From assembly GCA_003583745.1 (NCBI GenBank), contig QXPY01000001.1, forward strand, positions 432,780 through 496,779: a stretch of 64,000 bases of DNA. Reading direction: 5' to 3'. Shown here piece by piece: positions 35,737-44,732 of the stretch. Source of the DNA: Rhodocyclales bacterium GT-UBC. GTDB lineage: Bacteria > Pseudomonadota > Gammaproteobacteria > Burkholderiales > Rhodocyclaceae. The position numbers and the translations under genes were made by a program. The notes beneath the pieces were generated by a model. It had not been told where the DNA came from. It ran no database searches and saw only the letters and a program-made list of their open reading frames with translations. Every line of letters starts with the position of its first letter. Position 1 is the stretch's first letter.

Positions 35737-35966
35737 GATGCGCTCCCAGAAGTTTTGACAGCGTCAATCTAGCGGCCGCCTTCTGGCGATCGAACGACTT
35801 TAATCTGCAATCGACATAAGGCGAATTGACATATGCATCTACCCGACCGACGACCAAGGACATGCCAGCGGAAGTTCAGCCCTTCCCCTTCCCCGGCCCT
35901 GCGCAAAGGCGGGCGAACAGGCGATAATTCGCCTCCCTGTCGCCCCACTCTTCCGATGCTTCAACC

Positions 35967-36620
35967 ATGACGCGCTATCAGCACATCCTGTTCGACCTCG
36001 ACGGCACCCTGATCGATTCGGCCCCCGCCATCCTGGCCAGTTTCCGCGACGCCTTCGCGCAATCGGGCATCACCCCGGTGCGCCGCATCGACGAAAGCAT
36101 CATCGGACCGCCGCTGACCGAGACCCTGCAACTGTTGGCCGGCAGCCAGGATACGACGTTGATCGCCAGGCTGGCCGATGCCTTCAAGGCGAGCTACGAC
36201 AGCGAGGGCTACAAGGCCACTGCCGCGTACGAAGGGGTCGGCACCCTGCTCGCCGGACTGGCGGCGGCCGGCCGGTCGCTGTCGATTGCCACCAACAAGC
36301 GCATCCATCCGACCCGCCTGATTCTCGACTACCTCGGCTGGCGCGATTATTTCACCCACGTTTACGCCCTCGACCTGTTTCCGAATCGACTGCCGCACAA
36401 GGCCGCCATGATCGGCCGCCTGCTCGCCGACCAGGCGATCCCGCAGGCCGACGCCATCTACATCGGCGACCGCAGCGAAGATGGCGAATCGGCCGACGCC
36501 AACGGCCTGCCCTTCATCGCCGTCACCTGGGGCTACGGCAGCCTGAGCCAGGCCGAAATGAAAACACACTGGCAGGCCGCCGCCCGGCCGGAGCAACTGG
36601 GGACGCTGCTCGGGGTTTGA
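35967..36620 (+). CDS. HAD-family phosphatase, phosphoglycolate phosphatase-like
   Basis: 217-residue haloacid dehalogenase hydrolase: nucleophile motif FDLDGTLIDSAP, motif II SIATNKR, and the motif IV acidic pair in YIGDRSEDGESADANG. Helical cap 1 of the Gph type at about residues 15-80. A broad range of phosphate esters is possible; phosphoglycolate is a guess from similarity. No operon partner. Confidence 0.87.
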   Translation: MTRYQHILFDLDGTLIDSAPAILASFRDAFAQSGITPVRRIDESIIGPPLTETLQLLAGSQDTTLIARLADAFKASYDSEGYKATAAYEGVGTLLAGLAAAGRSLSIATNKRIHPTRLILDYLGWRDYFTHVYALDLFPNRLPHKAAMIGRLLADQAIPQADAIYIGDRSEDGESADANGLPFIAVTWGYGSLSQAEMKTHWQAAARPEQLGTLLGV

Positions 36621-36640
36621 GGCGGCCGCGCGTTCGGGCC

Positions 36641-37389
36641 TTAGTCCGGGCGGCGCGGCACGGCAAACGAGAGGGTCGTCGAATGGGCGATGCGGTCGGT
36701 AGTGCAAGAAGCCGTCGGGCAGGCTTCGGCATAACTTGCCTGGATGACGTTCAGGCCGTTGCTGCCCAGTTTGACGACCACCCACCCCGCGGCATCGGTC
36801 CGCAGCGGTTCTGCTCGGTCGTCGTTGAGAAAATCACCGATCACCTTGGCCTGGGCCTGCGGCTGCCCACGCAGCAGCAAGCGAAGCGGCAAGCTGTCGC
36901 CCTTGCGCAGAGCCAGCGGATTTTTCGCCGGCACCAATTCAAGCGGCAGGCCAAGCGGCGCGGGCGCCGCGGGCAGCGGATTCAGCACGGCGCTGGCATA
37001 GCGCAACAGACGCCAGGTCTGCCGCACCTCCGCCGCCGCGCCGGCCTCACCCTCGGCAAGCCAACGACCGTCGCGCATTTCCCGCCAGGTTCCGGCATCC
37101 AGACGCAAGGCCAGGCGAGCCACCGGTTCGTCGGGCATAAAGCGCCACTGCCAGGCGCTGACCTCGCCATGCCAGCGCGCCACACCACCCAGGGCAGTCC
37201 GTGCGTCAACCTGCTCGATGGCCGCAGGCGAATAGGCCTCATCCTCGGCCCCTTCGCCATACACGGCCGCCCACTGCCCGGCCCGCTGGGCAACCCACAG
37301 GCCATGCGCCTGGGCGCCAGCGCTCAACGCGCCGAGAAGCAGCGGTTTGAAGCGCAGTGGAACGAAAAAACACCGCTAAACCAATGACA
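36641..37389 (-). pseudogene. DUF4198-like periplasmic protein gene with premature amber stop
   Basis: From SAGAQAHGLWVAQ on, 228 residues are open. The pattern suits DUF4198/NikM-like periplasmic metal-related proteins (an N-terminal AHG right after the signal peptide, WLAEGEAG, FLNDDRAEPLRTDAAGWVVV). An in-frame ATG at 37389 starts MSLV and then hits TAG (37376-37378). After it the signal peptide continues (CFFVPLRFKPLLLGALSAGA). Without the stop this would be a normal 249-codon gene. A TTG inside the signal peptide could only give a truncated leader. A transposon-end-like sequence and a broken resolvase lie directly upstream, so the promoter may also be lost. Confidence 0.55.
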
Positions 37390-37395
37390 TGACCC

Positions 37396-37422
37396 TGTTG
37401 CCATTTCAGAAGCCAACTGTTC
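37396..37422. mobile_element. Possible transposon terminal inverted-repeat fragment
   Basis: The stretch contains CATTTCAGAAGCCAACTG. It resembles, as far as I remember them, the ends of Tn402/Tn5053-type elements (TTTTCAGAAGACGACTG). It lies between the interrupted DUF4198-like gene and the frameshifted serine resolvase, which is where such an end would be expected. Similarity is short and no partner end is found in the window. Confidence 0.35.
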
Positions 37423-37428
37423 TAAATA

Positions 37429-38006
37429 TCACGAGTCCCCTGCTCGCGCCACTTGCAGCGCGGCGTACAGGGCGGCGTACAGGGCGGCATTGCCGACTTT
37501 GAGCCGAGATGTGGCCTCGCTGATGTTCAACTCGTTGGCAATGTGCCCCCGCGCCCGCCGCAACCTGTCGGCAGTGACGACCGGCTTGCGCCTGCCCTTT
37601 CGACCGCGTCCAGCGGCGGCAACCAGCCCGGCTTTGGTACGCTCCCGGGTCAGGTCGCGCTCAAACTGGCCTAGCGCGACGAAGATTTGGAAGATAAGGC
37701 GCCCGCCCGAGGTGGTGGTGTCGATGTTTTCGGTCAGCAACCGGGAGCCGACGCGACGCCCTTCCAGCGCACTGATCGTCTCGATCAGCTGCGGCAGGGA
37801 GCGTCCAGCCGGTCCCGCCTCCGGACGGCCAGCACGTCGCCGGAGCGCAGGTAGGCCAGCGGGGCAGCCAGGCCCGTGCGGTCTGCCTTGGCCGCGAACA
37901 CCGTGTCCTCGAAAATCCGCGTGCAGCCCGCCTTCGTCAGCGCATCCGTTTGCAAGGTGGTGTCCTGTTCCGCCGTCGATACTCGCGCATAGCCGATCAG
38001 TGCCAT
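37429..38006 (-). pseudogene. Frameshifted serine recombinase (resolvase/invertase)
   Basis: The first 60 residues read MALIGYARVSTAEQDTTLQT with the catalytic Ser, then DTVFAAKADRTGLA. The frame breaks near 37805, where one G is missing from CTGG(G)ACGC, and resumes one frame over as SLPQLIETISALEGRRVGSR, GGRLIFQIFVALGQFERDLT and a C-terminal HTH (ISEATSRLKVGNAALYAAL). The expected WKLDRLGRS is also mutated (RRRDRLDA). Total about 190 codons, normal for a transposon resolvase. A 12-bp tandem repeat near 37461-37487 encodes YAAL twice. A dyad TGTCC...GGACA (38047-38083) lies upstream. Non-functional mobile-element remnant. Confidence 0.88.
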
Positions 38007-38155
38007 GGTAGCCCCCTTTGTTTGTCATTCCGTCCACCTATCGCATTGTCCGGTATGGCCAACTAATGTTCGTTTGCAGGACACGTGGAAAACACGGGTT
38101 ATATGCAATTTTCATACTCCATTGTACTTTTCGCCCTTTACTGGAGACTGTAGCC

Positions 38156-38644
38156 ATGGCCTTTGACACCTTTCTGAAAATCGATGGAATCCCCGGTGAA
38201 TCGACCGACGACAAGCACAAGGACTGGATCGAGATCACGTCCTACAGCCACGGCGTAACCCAGCCGGCCAGCAGCACGGCCAGCAGCAACGGCGGCGCAT
38301 CGGCTGAAAGGGTGAACTTTGCCGATCTGTCAGTAGCCAAGCTGGTAGACAAGGCCTCGCCCAAGCTCTTCGAGGCATGCTGCCTCGGCAAGCACATCAA
38401 GGAGGTGGTTATTGAGGTCTGCCGGGCCGGCGGGGACAAGCAGAAATTCCTGGAAATCCACCTGGAACAGGTACTGATCTCAAGCTACCACCAAAATGCC
38501 GGCGGCGATTTCCCATCCGAAACTTTGAGCTTCAACCCCGGCAAGTTCAAGCTCGTCTACAGCCAGCAAAAGCGCACCGACGGCGGGTTGGGCGGCAACG
38601 TCAGCGGGGGATGGGACCTGACCCAGAACAAGGTCGCCGCCTAG
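38156..38644 (+). CDS. hcp: Type VI secretion tube protein Hcp
   Basis: 162-residue Hcp1-family protein: MAFDTFLKIDGIPGESTDDK at the start, then WIEITSYSHGVTQP, FEACCLGKHIKEVVIEVCR and SFNPGKFKLVYSQQK. Hcp hexamers form the T6SS tube and carry small effectors in their lumen. No sheath, baseplate or TssM genes are in the window, so this is an auxiliary cargo module. It starts a likely three-gene operon with an M23 peptidase and a putative immunity gene. The ATG with CTGGAGACTGTAGCC is preferred over an upstream start. Confidence 0.95.
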   Translation: MAFDTFLKIDGIPGESTDDKHKDWIEITSYSHGVTQPASSTASSNGGASAERVNFADLSVAKLVDKASPKLFEACCLGKHIKEVVIEVCRAGGDKQKFLEIHLEQVLISSYHQNAGGDFPSETLSFNPGKFKLVYSQQKRTDGGLGGNVSGGWDLTQNKVAA

Positions 38645-38670
38645 TCGCACGAAACCGAGGAGGATCGCTC

Positions 38671-39219
38671 ATGCTCTTACCCGACATCACCTGGCCGCTC
38701 GACGCCAACGTAATCCGCAAGCATTCTGTCGCAAACACCTTCGGCATGGTCCGCAACGACGGCCACCGCGCCCACCAGGGCTGGGACCTGCTCGCCTACC
38801 CTGGCACTCGCTGTTATGCGGTGGCGGATGGCGTGGTGACAACGGGATTCAACGGCGACTATGGTCGATTCATCAGCCTTGAATTCGAGCACCGGGGCAA
38901 CAACCTGTTCGCCTTCTATGCCCACTTGAATATCGTAGTTGTCACAGACGAGCAACGTGTCACAGCGGGGGAATGGATTGGACTCACCGGCAATACCGGT
39001 AACGCGCGCACCATGAAGGGTGACGACCAGCACCTCCACTTCGAGTTTCGTACCGAAAGCCGACCGGGACACGGGCTGGGCGGACGGATCGACCCCAAGA
39101 CGGTTTATGGCTTCGTGCCGCTGCGCAGCCCCATTTATGACACCCGCCCCCCCGAGCATATGCAAACACTGGGCCGGAGCGGGACCGGCCTCAAGGTGCC
39201 GGGGACCAACGTGCTATGA
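38671..39219 (+). CDS. M23-family peptidase, likely Hcp-delivered T6SS effector
   Basis: 182 residues, essentially one LytM/M23 peptidoglycan endopeptidase domain. The first zinc motif is HQGWDLLAYPG, glycine-rich strands include YAVADGVVTTG, and the second motif is QHLHFEFR (HxH). There is no signal peptide although its substrate is periplasmic, which fits delivery by the T6SS. It lies 26 bp after hcp and overlaps by ATGA a gene for a signal-peptide-bearing protein. It would cleave peptide cross-links in competitor cell walls. The effector role is inferred. Confidence 0.85.
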   Translation: MLLPDITWPLDANVIRKHSVANTFGMVRNDGHRAHQGWDLLAYPGTRCYAVADGVVTTGFNGDYGRFISLEFEHRGNNLFAFYAHLNIVVVTDEQRVTAGEWIGLTGNTGNARTMKGDDQHLHFEFRTESRPGHGLGGRIDPKTVYGFVPLRSPIYDTRPPEHMQTLGRSGTGLKVPGTNVL

Positions 39220-39746
39220 ACCTCTGGATTCGCTCGCCAGTCGCTTGCCTGCTCGCTATTCTCTGCGACACAAGCGTCGCAGCACCACCCCGCACCGAGT
39301 TCGAACAAGGCTTCATCGGGAGACAATGGGTCTCAGAAACCCCAGTTTTCGATCCCTACCCGTTCTCCGGCCAGTGCAAGCATCTGGAGAGTCAAGATCT
39401 CCAAAGAAACCAGAAGCGGATACACGGCTTCCGTATCGATTACTTCAACTGCAATGGGCGGGGACTCTATTTGTTGGAGCAATCTATCGGCGACGGCAAG
39501 GTCAAGGTGGTCGACGCCTTGCATCTGCCCCGATTCAAGCCGGGGGAACGTTACATGATGACTGGTGACTGCGAAATAAACGGCAATACCGATACGGATT
39601 TCATTGCAGTCGTACGCCTGGGACGGCGCGAGAAGGTCGACTGGAAAACCGGCATCCGTGCTGCTTGGGCGCCCAAGCCGGAGACCGGCAAGATCGAAGA
39701 ACTGTCCACCCGCGATATCGTCTGCTGGCGCATGACACCGCCCTGA
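39216..39746 (+). CDS. Exported protein, putative immunity protein for the M23 effector
   Basis: 176 residues with a signal peptide (MNLWIRSPVACLLAILC, cleavage near SVAA-PPRTEF). The mature part has three to four cysteines (CKHLES, FNCNG, GDCEING, IVCWRM) that may pair as disulfides. Start overlaps the peptidase stop as ATGA. Position, coupling and periplasmic destination fit an immunity protein for a cell-wall effector. No family recognised, as is usual for immunity proteins. Confidence 0.7.
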   Translation: MNLWIRSPVACLLAILCDTSVAAPPRTEFEQGFIGRQWVSETPVFDPYPFSGQCKHLESQDLQRNQKRIHGFRIDYFNCNGRGLYLLEQSIGDGKVKVVDALHLPRFKPGERYMMTGDCEINGNTDTDFIAVVRLGRREKVDWKTGIRAAWAPKPETGKIEELSTRDIVCWRMTPP

Positions 39747-39939
39747 CTTCCTTGCCGAGAAGACATCCATTACAACCGTTTCTATTGCTGTTCGTCGCGG
39801 CGTTGTTACTGTGGCAGGATTCGGGCACAAAGTGAGTTGATGGCACCTCAGTTGGTGAAGACTTATGCCCCGATCGGTAGATCCCGCTTGCGCCAAGCCG
39901 CCAAGGCAAGGCGCCGCCTTTGGCGACGCCGTCCAAAAC

Positions 39940-40749
39940 CTAGCTGCCAGTAACAAACCCCCGCAGCGCATCGAGCACCGCATCCGGCCTTTCAGCCATC
40001 AGTGCGTGGCCGCTGCCTTCGATGCTGCTCAGGCGGGCGCCGGGAATGAAGCCGAGCAAGGCCTTGGCAGCTTTCGGCGAGGTCATCCGGTCCTGGCTGC
40101 CGGCGATGATGAGCAGCGGCGTGGTCATGCCCTGCAGGCTTTCCGGGCTGCGGCCGTAGCTGTTGCAGGCATTCATGTCGATGTGGAAGACGCCCTTCTT
40201 CTGGCGCTCCATCAGGCGCTTGTTCATGCCGAGCAGCCATAGGCCGGGCACGGTATTGCCGCCGATCTGGCCACTTGCCGAGTAGGAGAAGGCGTTGATC
40301 ATGGCGACCGCCTTCGGCTCGTTGTCGCGCGTGGCATCGAGCAGCGCCTGCGACACCGGCATCGGCAACGAGGTACCGATCAGCGCCGTCCGGCTGACCC
40401 GCCCAGGGTGACGAACGCTGGCCTCGAGGGCGATCAGCGACCCCATGCTGTGACCGATCAGGGTCGCCTGATTGACGCCGAGCGTATCGAGCAAGGCGAT
40501 GATCCAGTCGGCCAGCGCCTCGATGCTGGTCAGCGCTTCACCGCCGCTGCGGCCGTGTCCGGGCAGATCAGGCACCAGTACCGAATAGCCGTGATGGGCG
40601 AACCAGCGGCTTTGCAGTACCCAGCAGGAGTGATCCTGCTGCGCCCCGTGGATGAAGACGACAACCGGCTGCTGACCAACTGTTTCCGCGGTCAGCTTCT
40701 TGCCGCCGTTGTAGATGTAGGCCGCTTGGCCGAGAACGTTGATTTCCAT
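39940..40749 (-). CDS. Alpha/beta hydrolase
   Basis: 269-residue alpha/beta hydrolase: oxyanion region FIHGAQQDHSCW, nucleophile elbow GHSMGSLIALEA (Ser), acid Asp in IAGSQDRMTSPK, and His in IEGSGHALMAERPD. Cytosolic, no signal peptide. Start is 3 bp after the stop of the sulfhydrylase gene, so the two are cotranscribed. This may point to a thioester/ester or acyl-homoserine substrate, but the function is unassigned. Confidence 0.88.
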   Translation of the reverse strand: MEINVLGQAAYIYNGGKKLTAETVGQQPVVVFIHGAQQDHSCWVLQSRWFAHHGYSVLVPDLPGHGRSGGEALTSIEALADWIIALLDTLGVNQATLIGHSMGSLIALEASVRHPGRVSRTALIGTSLPMPVSQALLDATRDNEPKAVAMINAFSYSASGQIGGNTVPGLWLLGMNKRLMERQKKGVFHIDMNACNSYGRSPESLQGMTTPLLIIAGSQDRMTSPKAAKALLGFIPGARLSSIEGSGHALMAERPDAVLDALRGFVTGS

Positions 40750-40752
40750 GGT

Positions 40753-42054
40753 TCAGGCCTTGGCTGCAGCCGCCAGGCCGCGATTGAGGTCTTCGATCAG
40801 GTCGTCGGCGTCTTCCAGGCCGATCGACAGGCGGATGGTGCCGGGGTGGATGCCGGCAGCGACCAGCGCCGCGTCGGACATGCGGAAATGCGTCGTGGAC
40901 GCGGGGTGAATGACCAGCGACTTGGCATCGCCGACATTGGCCAAGTGCGAAAAGACCTTGAGCGCCTCGATGAACTTGCGCCCGGCCGGCCGGCCGCCGC
41001 TCAGGTTGAAGGTAAAGACCGAACTGCTGCCACGCGGCAGCAGCTTTTTCGCCAGTTCGTGGTCCGGGTGATCGGGCAGATCGGGATGGACGACGCCCTG
41101 CACCGCCCCGCCAACCAGCGTCGACAGGTGCGCCACCACCTTGCGGGTGTTCTCGATATGGCGCGCCATACGCAGCGGCAGGGTTTCCAGCCCTTGCAGG
41201 ATCTGGAAACTGGACAAGGGGCTCAAGCAGGCGCCGAAGTCTCGCAGGCCCTCGCGCCGCGCCCGCAGCAGAAAGGCGGCGACGGTCGATTCCTCGGTGA
41301 ACACCATGTCGTGGAAGCCCTCATAGGGCTGGGTCAGGGTCGGAAATTTATCCGCATTTGCCCCACTGCCGGCCCAGTCGAAGGCGCCCGAATCGACCAC
41401 GACGCCGCCGATCACCGTGCCGTGGCCGGAGAGGAACTTGGTGGCAGAATGGAAGACGAGGTCGGCACCGTGATCGAAGGGCTTGAGCAGGTACGGCGTG
41501 GTGAAGGTCGAGTCGACCAGCAGCGGCAGGCCGTGTTCGTGCGCCAGGGCCGAGACGCGCGGAATGTCGAGGACATCCAGCCCCGGATTGCCCAATGTTT
41601 CGCCGAACAGCAGCCGGGTCTCCGGGCGGATGGCGTTTTTCCAGGCATCGAGATCGCGCGGATCGACGAAGGTGGTGGTGATGCCGAAGCGCGGCAGCGT
41701 GTATTCGAGCAGGTTGTGCGAGCCGCCGTAGAGCGAGCGGCTGGCGACGATGTGGCCGCCGGCGCCCATCAGCGTGGTGATCGCGAGGTGCATTGCGGCC
41801 TGGCCGGACGCCACGGCCACCGAGCCGACGCCGCCTTCGAGCGCGGCCAAGCGCTCCTCCAACACCGCGTTGGTCGGATTGGAAATGCGCGAATAGACAT
41901 GGCCGCCGCGTTCCATGTTGAACAGCGAGGCAGCCTGGTCGGCATCCTTGAAGACGAAGGAGGAACTGAGGTAGATGGGCTGGGCACGGGCGCCGTACTG
42001 GCTGTCCGGCACCTGGCCGGCGTGCAGCGAAAGGGTATCGAATTTGTAGCTCAT
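40753..42054 (-). CDS. metY: O-acetylhomoserine sulfhydrylase-type PLP enzyme
   Basis: 433-residue Cys/Met-metabolism PLP enzyme, longer than MetB/MetC (about 380-400) as usual for MetY. The start is TLSLHAGQVPDSQYGARAQP, PLP-phosphate contacts are in YSRISNPTNAVLEERLAALE, and the PLP Lys is in LVFHSATKFLSGHGTVIGG. It forms homocysteine (or methionine) from O-acetylhomoserine and sulfide (or methanethiol). Divergent from the Tct operon across 253 bp, so it could re-assimilate sulfur released by that pathway. Confidence 0.9.
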   Translation of the reverse strand: MSYKFDTLSLHAGQVPDSQYGARAQPIYLSSSFVFKDADQAASLFNMERGGHVYSRISNPTNAVLEERLAALEGGVGSVAVASGQAAMHLAITTLMGAGGHIVASRSLYGGSHNLLEYTLPRFGITTTFVDPRDLDAWKNAIRPETRLLFGETLGNPGLDVLDIPRVSALAHEHGLPLLVDSTFTTPYLLKPFDHGADLVFHSATKFLSGHGTVIGGVVVDSGAFDWAGSGANADKFPTLTQPYEGFHDMVFTEESTVAAFLLRARREGLRDFGACLSPLSSFQILQGLETLPLRMARHIENTRKVVAHLSTLVGGAVQGVVHPDLPDHPDHELAKKLLPRGSSSVFTFNLSGGRPAGRKFIEALKVFSHLANVGDAKSLVIHPASTTHFRMSDAALVAAGIHPGTIRLSIGLEDADDLIEDLNRGLAAAAKA

Positions 42055-42218
42055 GGCCGTGCGGCCCTCGCCTGAATGCCGTGGTGGTGACGCATCACGC
42101 TCTCCCGTTCAATGTTGTTGGTATGCAGGCCTGCGACTATAGATTTGGCCTCGCCGATGGGCAATGACGTATTTCTTGATTGCTTATAAGAATCGCATCT
42201 AATTCATTGATTTATTGT

Positions 42219-42230
42219 GATTAGCTAATC
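42219..42230. promoter_or_regulatory. Palindrome in the metY / tctB divergent promoter region
   Basis: GATTAGCTAATC is a perfect 12-bp palindrome in an AT-rich patch (42165-42242) that also holds CTTATAAG (42183-42190) and several TTGAT/ATTCA motifs. It is 78 bp upstream of tctB and 165 bp upstream of metY. A shared regulator site is likely, but no regulator gene is adjacent. Confidence 0.4.
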
Positions 42231-42307
42231 AGGATTAAATCTTTGGCCGGCCCCGGCGCCTCTGTTAACTTGCCCGAACTCGGCAAACACAGACAGGGAG
42301 CGCTTCC

Positions 42308-42766
42308 ATGCACATCCGCATCATCAGCCGGCAGGATTTCCTCGCCGGACTCTTTTTTACCTTGCTCGGCGCCCTGGTGGCGGCCGGTTCCTTCAAATAC
42401 GCCATGGGTAGCGCCATGCGCATGGGGCCGGGCTATTTCCCCCTCACCCTGGCCGCCCTGCTGGTCGCCATCGGCCTCTTCGTTGTCACCCATGCGCTGA
42501 CGCTGGATCGCGCCAATGCCCAGGCCGTCGAGCCCTTCGCGCTCCGCCCGATCACCCTGGTGGCGGCCGGCGTGCTGATCTTTGCCTTCACCGTGCAATC
42601 CTTCGGCCTGATCGTCGCCACCATTGGCCTGGTCACGGTCAGCGGCGTTGCCTACCAGGGCTTCCGCTGGAGCGAGCTGGCCATTCTTGGCGCGACCCTT
42701 TCCGTTTTCGCAGTTGGCGTCTTTTCCTACGGACTCAGCCTGCCCTTCCAGGCACTGCCGGTCTGA
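42308..42766 (+). CDS. tctB: Tripartite tricarboxylate transporter small subunit
   Basis: 152-residue integral membrane protein with four hydrophobic segments (LAGLFFTLLGALVAAGSFKY, YFPLTLAALLVAIGLFVV and two later) and the TctB motif MGPGYFP. Partners TctA. The stop and TctA start overlap (TGATG). Confidence 0.9.
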   Translation: MHIRIISRQDFLAGLFFTLLGALVAAGSFKYAMGSAMRMGPGYFPLTLAALLVAIGLFVVTHALTLDRANAQAVEPFALRPITLVAAGVLIFAFTVQSFGLIVATIGLVTVSGVAYQGFRWSELAILGATLSVFAVGVFSYGLSLPFQALPV

Positions 42767-44268
42767 TGGAACTCCTGTCTCAACTCAGCCAGGGCTTTGC
42801 AGCCGCCCTGAGCTTCGGCAACATCGCCTACTGCCTGGTCGGCGTCACGCTCGGCACGCTGATCGGCGTGCTGCCGGGCATCGGCCCGGTCGCCACCATC
42901 GCCATGCTGTTGCCGGCCACCTACGGCCTGCCACCGCTCTCGGCGCTGATCATGCTGGCCGGCATCTACTACGGCGCCCAGTACGGCGGCTCCACCTCGG
43001 CCATCCTGGTCAATCTGCCCGGCGAATCATCGTCGGTCGTCACCTGCCTCGACGGCCACGCCATGGCACGCCAGGGACGGGCTGGCGCCGCGCTCGGCAT
43101 TGCCGCCCTCGGCTCCTTCTTCGCCGGCAGCGTGGCAACGCTGATCATCGCTGTCCTGGCCGCGCCGCTGGCCGAACTGGCCCTCAAGTTCGGCCCGGCC
43201 GAATATTTCTCGCTGATGGTGCTCGGTCTGGTAGCCGCCGTCGTGCTCGCCAACGGCTCGCTGATCAAGGCCATCGCCATGATCATTCTTGGCCTGCTGC
43301 TCGGTCTGGTCGGCACCGACGTCAATTCCGGCGTCGAGCGCTTTACCTTCGGCATCCCCGAACTCTCCGACGGCTTCGGCTTCGTAGTCGTCTCGATGGG
43401 CCTGTTCGGCATTGCCGAGATCATCTACAACCTGGAAAAAGGCGAGAAGCGCGACTTCTTCGCTACCAGTGTCGGCGGTATCTGGCCGAGCCGCGACGAT
43501 TTCCGCCAGTCGTGGAAGCCGGTGCTGCGCGGCACCACGCTTGGCTCCATTCTCGGCGTGCTGCCCGGCGGCGGCGCGATCCTCAGTTCCTTTGCCGCCT
43601 ACACACTGGAAAAGCGGCTGGCCAAGGACTCGTCGCGCTTCGGCAAGGGCGCAATCGAAGGCGTCGCGGCGCCGGAAGCGGCCAACAACGCCGGCGCCCA
43701 GACCTCCTTCATTCCCTTGCTTACCCTCGGCATTCCGCCCAATGCAGTGATGGCGCTGATGGTCGGCGCCATGATGATCCACGGCATCGTGCCCGGACCG
43801 CAGGTCATGACCGAGCGGCCGGAACTGTTCTGGGGCCTGATCGCCAGCATGTGGATCGGCAACGCGCTGCTGGTGCTGCTCAACCTGCCGCTGATCGGCA
43901 TCTGGATCCGCCTGCTCAAGGTGCCTTATCGCCTGCTCTACCCGGCCATCCTGCTGTTCTGCTGCGTCGGCGTGTACAGCGTCAACCAGAGCGCCCTCGA
44001 AGTCGCCTTCACCGTCGGTTTCGGCCTGCTCGGCTATCTCTTCATCAAGCTCGACTGCGAACCGGCGCCGCTGCTGCTCGGCTTCGTGCTCGGCCCGCTG
44101 ATGGAGGAAAACCTGCGCAGGGCGCTGCTGCTTGCCCGCGGCGACGCCACCGTCTTCTTCACCCGCCCGCTCAGCCTCGGCCTGCTGGTCGCCACGCTGC
44201 TGCTGGTCCTCATCCTGGTGCTGCCGAAAGTGCGCCAGACCCGCGAAGTCGCCTTCCAGGAAGATTGA
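42766..44268 (+). CDS. tctA: Tripartite tricarboxylate transporter large permease
   Basis: 500-residue permease with about 11-12 hydrophobic segments and the TctA signatures GTLIGVLPGIGPVATIAML, YYGAQYGGSTSAILVNLPGE and GVLPGGGAILSSFAAYTLEK. Imports carboxylates with sodium or protons, receiving substrate from TctC-type binding proteins. Three such receptors follow in this operon. Confidence 0.95.
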   Translation: MELLSQLSQGFAAALSFGNIAYCLVGVTLGTLIGVLPGIGPVATIAMLLPATYGLPPLSALIMLAGIYYGAQYGGSTSAILVNLPGESSSVVTCLDGHAMARQGRAGAALGIAALGSFFAGSVATLIIAVLAAPLAELALKFGPAEYFSLMVLGLVAAVVLANGSLIKAIAMIILGLLLGLVGTDVNSGVERFTFGIPELSDGFGFVVVSMGLFGIAEIIYNLEKGEKRDFFATSVGGIWPSRDDFRQSWKPVLRGTTLGSILGVLPGGGAILSSFAAYTLEKRLAKDSSRFGKGAIEGVAAPEAANNAGAQTSFIPLLTLGIPPNAVMALMVGAMMIHGIVPGPQVMTERPELFWGLIASMWIGNALLVLLNLPLIGIWIRLLKVPYRLLYPAILLFCCVGVYSVNQSALEVAFTVGFGLLGYLFIKLDCEPAPLLLGFVLGPLMEENLRRALLLARGDATVFFTRPLSLGLLVATLLLVLILVLPKVRQTREVAFQED

Positions 44269-44270
44269 CC

Positions 44271-44714
44271 ATGAGTTCTCCCTACGCCACCGCCCTCGAC
44301 CAGATCGCCAGCCATCAGGGCTATCTGGCCGGCATCGCCGTCCTCGACAGTTTCCTGGCCGCCTTCAATGCTCAGGATGCCGCCGCCTGGGCCGAGACCC
44401 TGCACTATCCGCACGTTCGCCTGGCGGCCGACGAAGTCATCGTCTGGGATACGCCGGAGGAGTACGCCCGCAGCAACGAGATCGGCCGGCTGACCGCCAG
44501 CGGCTGGCACCACACGCGCTGGAACTGGCGCCGCCTGATCCAGGCCGATGCCGACAAGCTGCACTTCATCGTTTCTTTTACCCGCTACGACCAGGCCGAC
44601 CAGCCGCTGGCCAGCTACGAAGCGCTCTACGTGCTGACCCGCCGCGGTACGCGCTGGGGCATCCAGGCCCGCTCCAGCTATGCCGGCATCGCCGTGCCCG
44701 GCGCCGCCTACTGA
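44271..44714 (+). CDS. NTF2/SnoaL-like small protein
   Basis: 147 residues with a cone-fold NTF2-like pattern: helix VLDSFLAAFNAQDAAAWAET, LHYPHVRLAADEVIVWDT, then strands KLHFIVSFTRYDQ and YEALYVLTRRGTRWGIQARS. The fold binds or isomerises small molecules. It lies 2 bp after tctA and 18 bp before a tctC, firmly inside the operon. Specific function unknown. Confidence 0.8.
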   Translation: MSSPYATALDQIASHQGYLAGIAVLDSFLAAFNAQDAAAWAETLHYPHVRLAADEVIVWDTPEEYARSNEIGRLTASGWHHTRWNWRRLIQADADKLHFIVSFTRYDQADQPLASYEALYVLTRRGTRWGIQARSSYAGIAVPGAAY

Positions 44715-44732
44715 GCCGCGAGGAGGATCAAG

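Noticed and set aside
37461..37487. 12-bp tandem repeat considered as a repeat array or CRISPR-like element
   Set aside because: Only about two units and entirely inside the resolvase reading frame (YAAL repeats); no spacers.
39747..39835. Possible 27-codon membrane peptide (TTG start, PLQPFLLLFVAALLLWQ) after the immunity candidate
   Set aside because: No ribosome site and no conserved context; hydrophobic run alone is not enough to call a gene.
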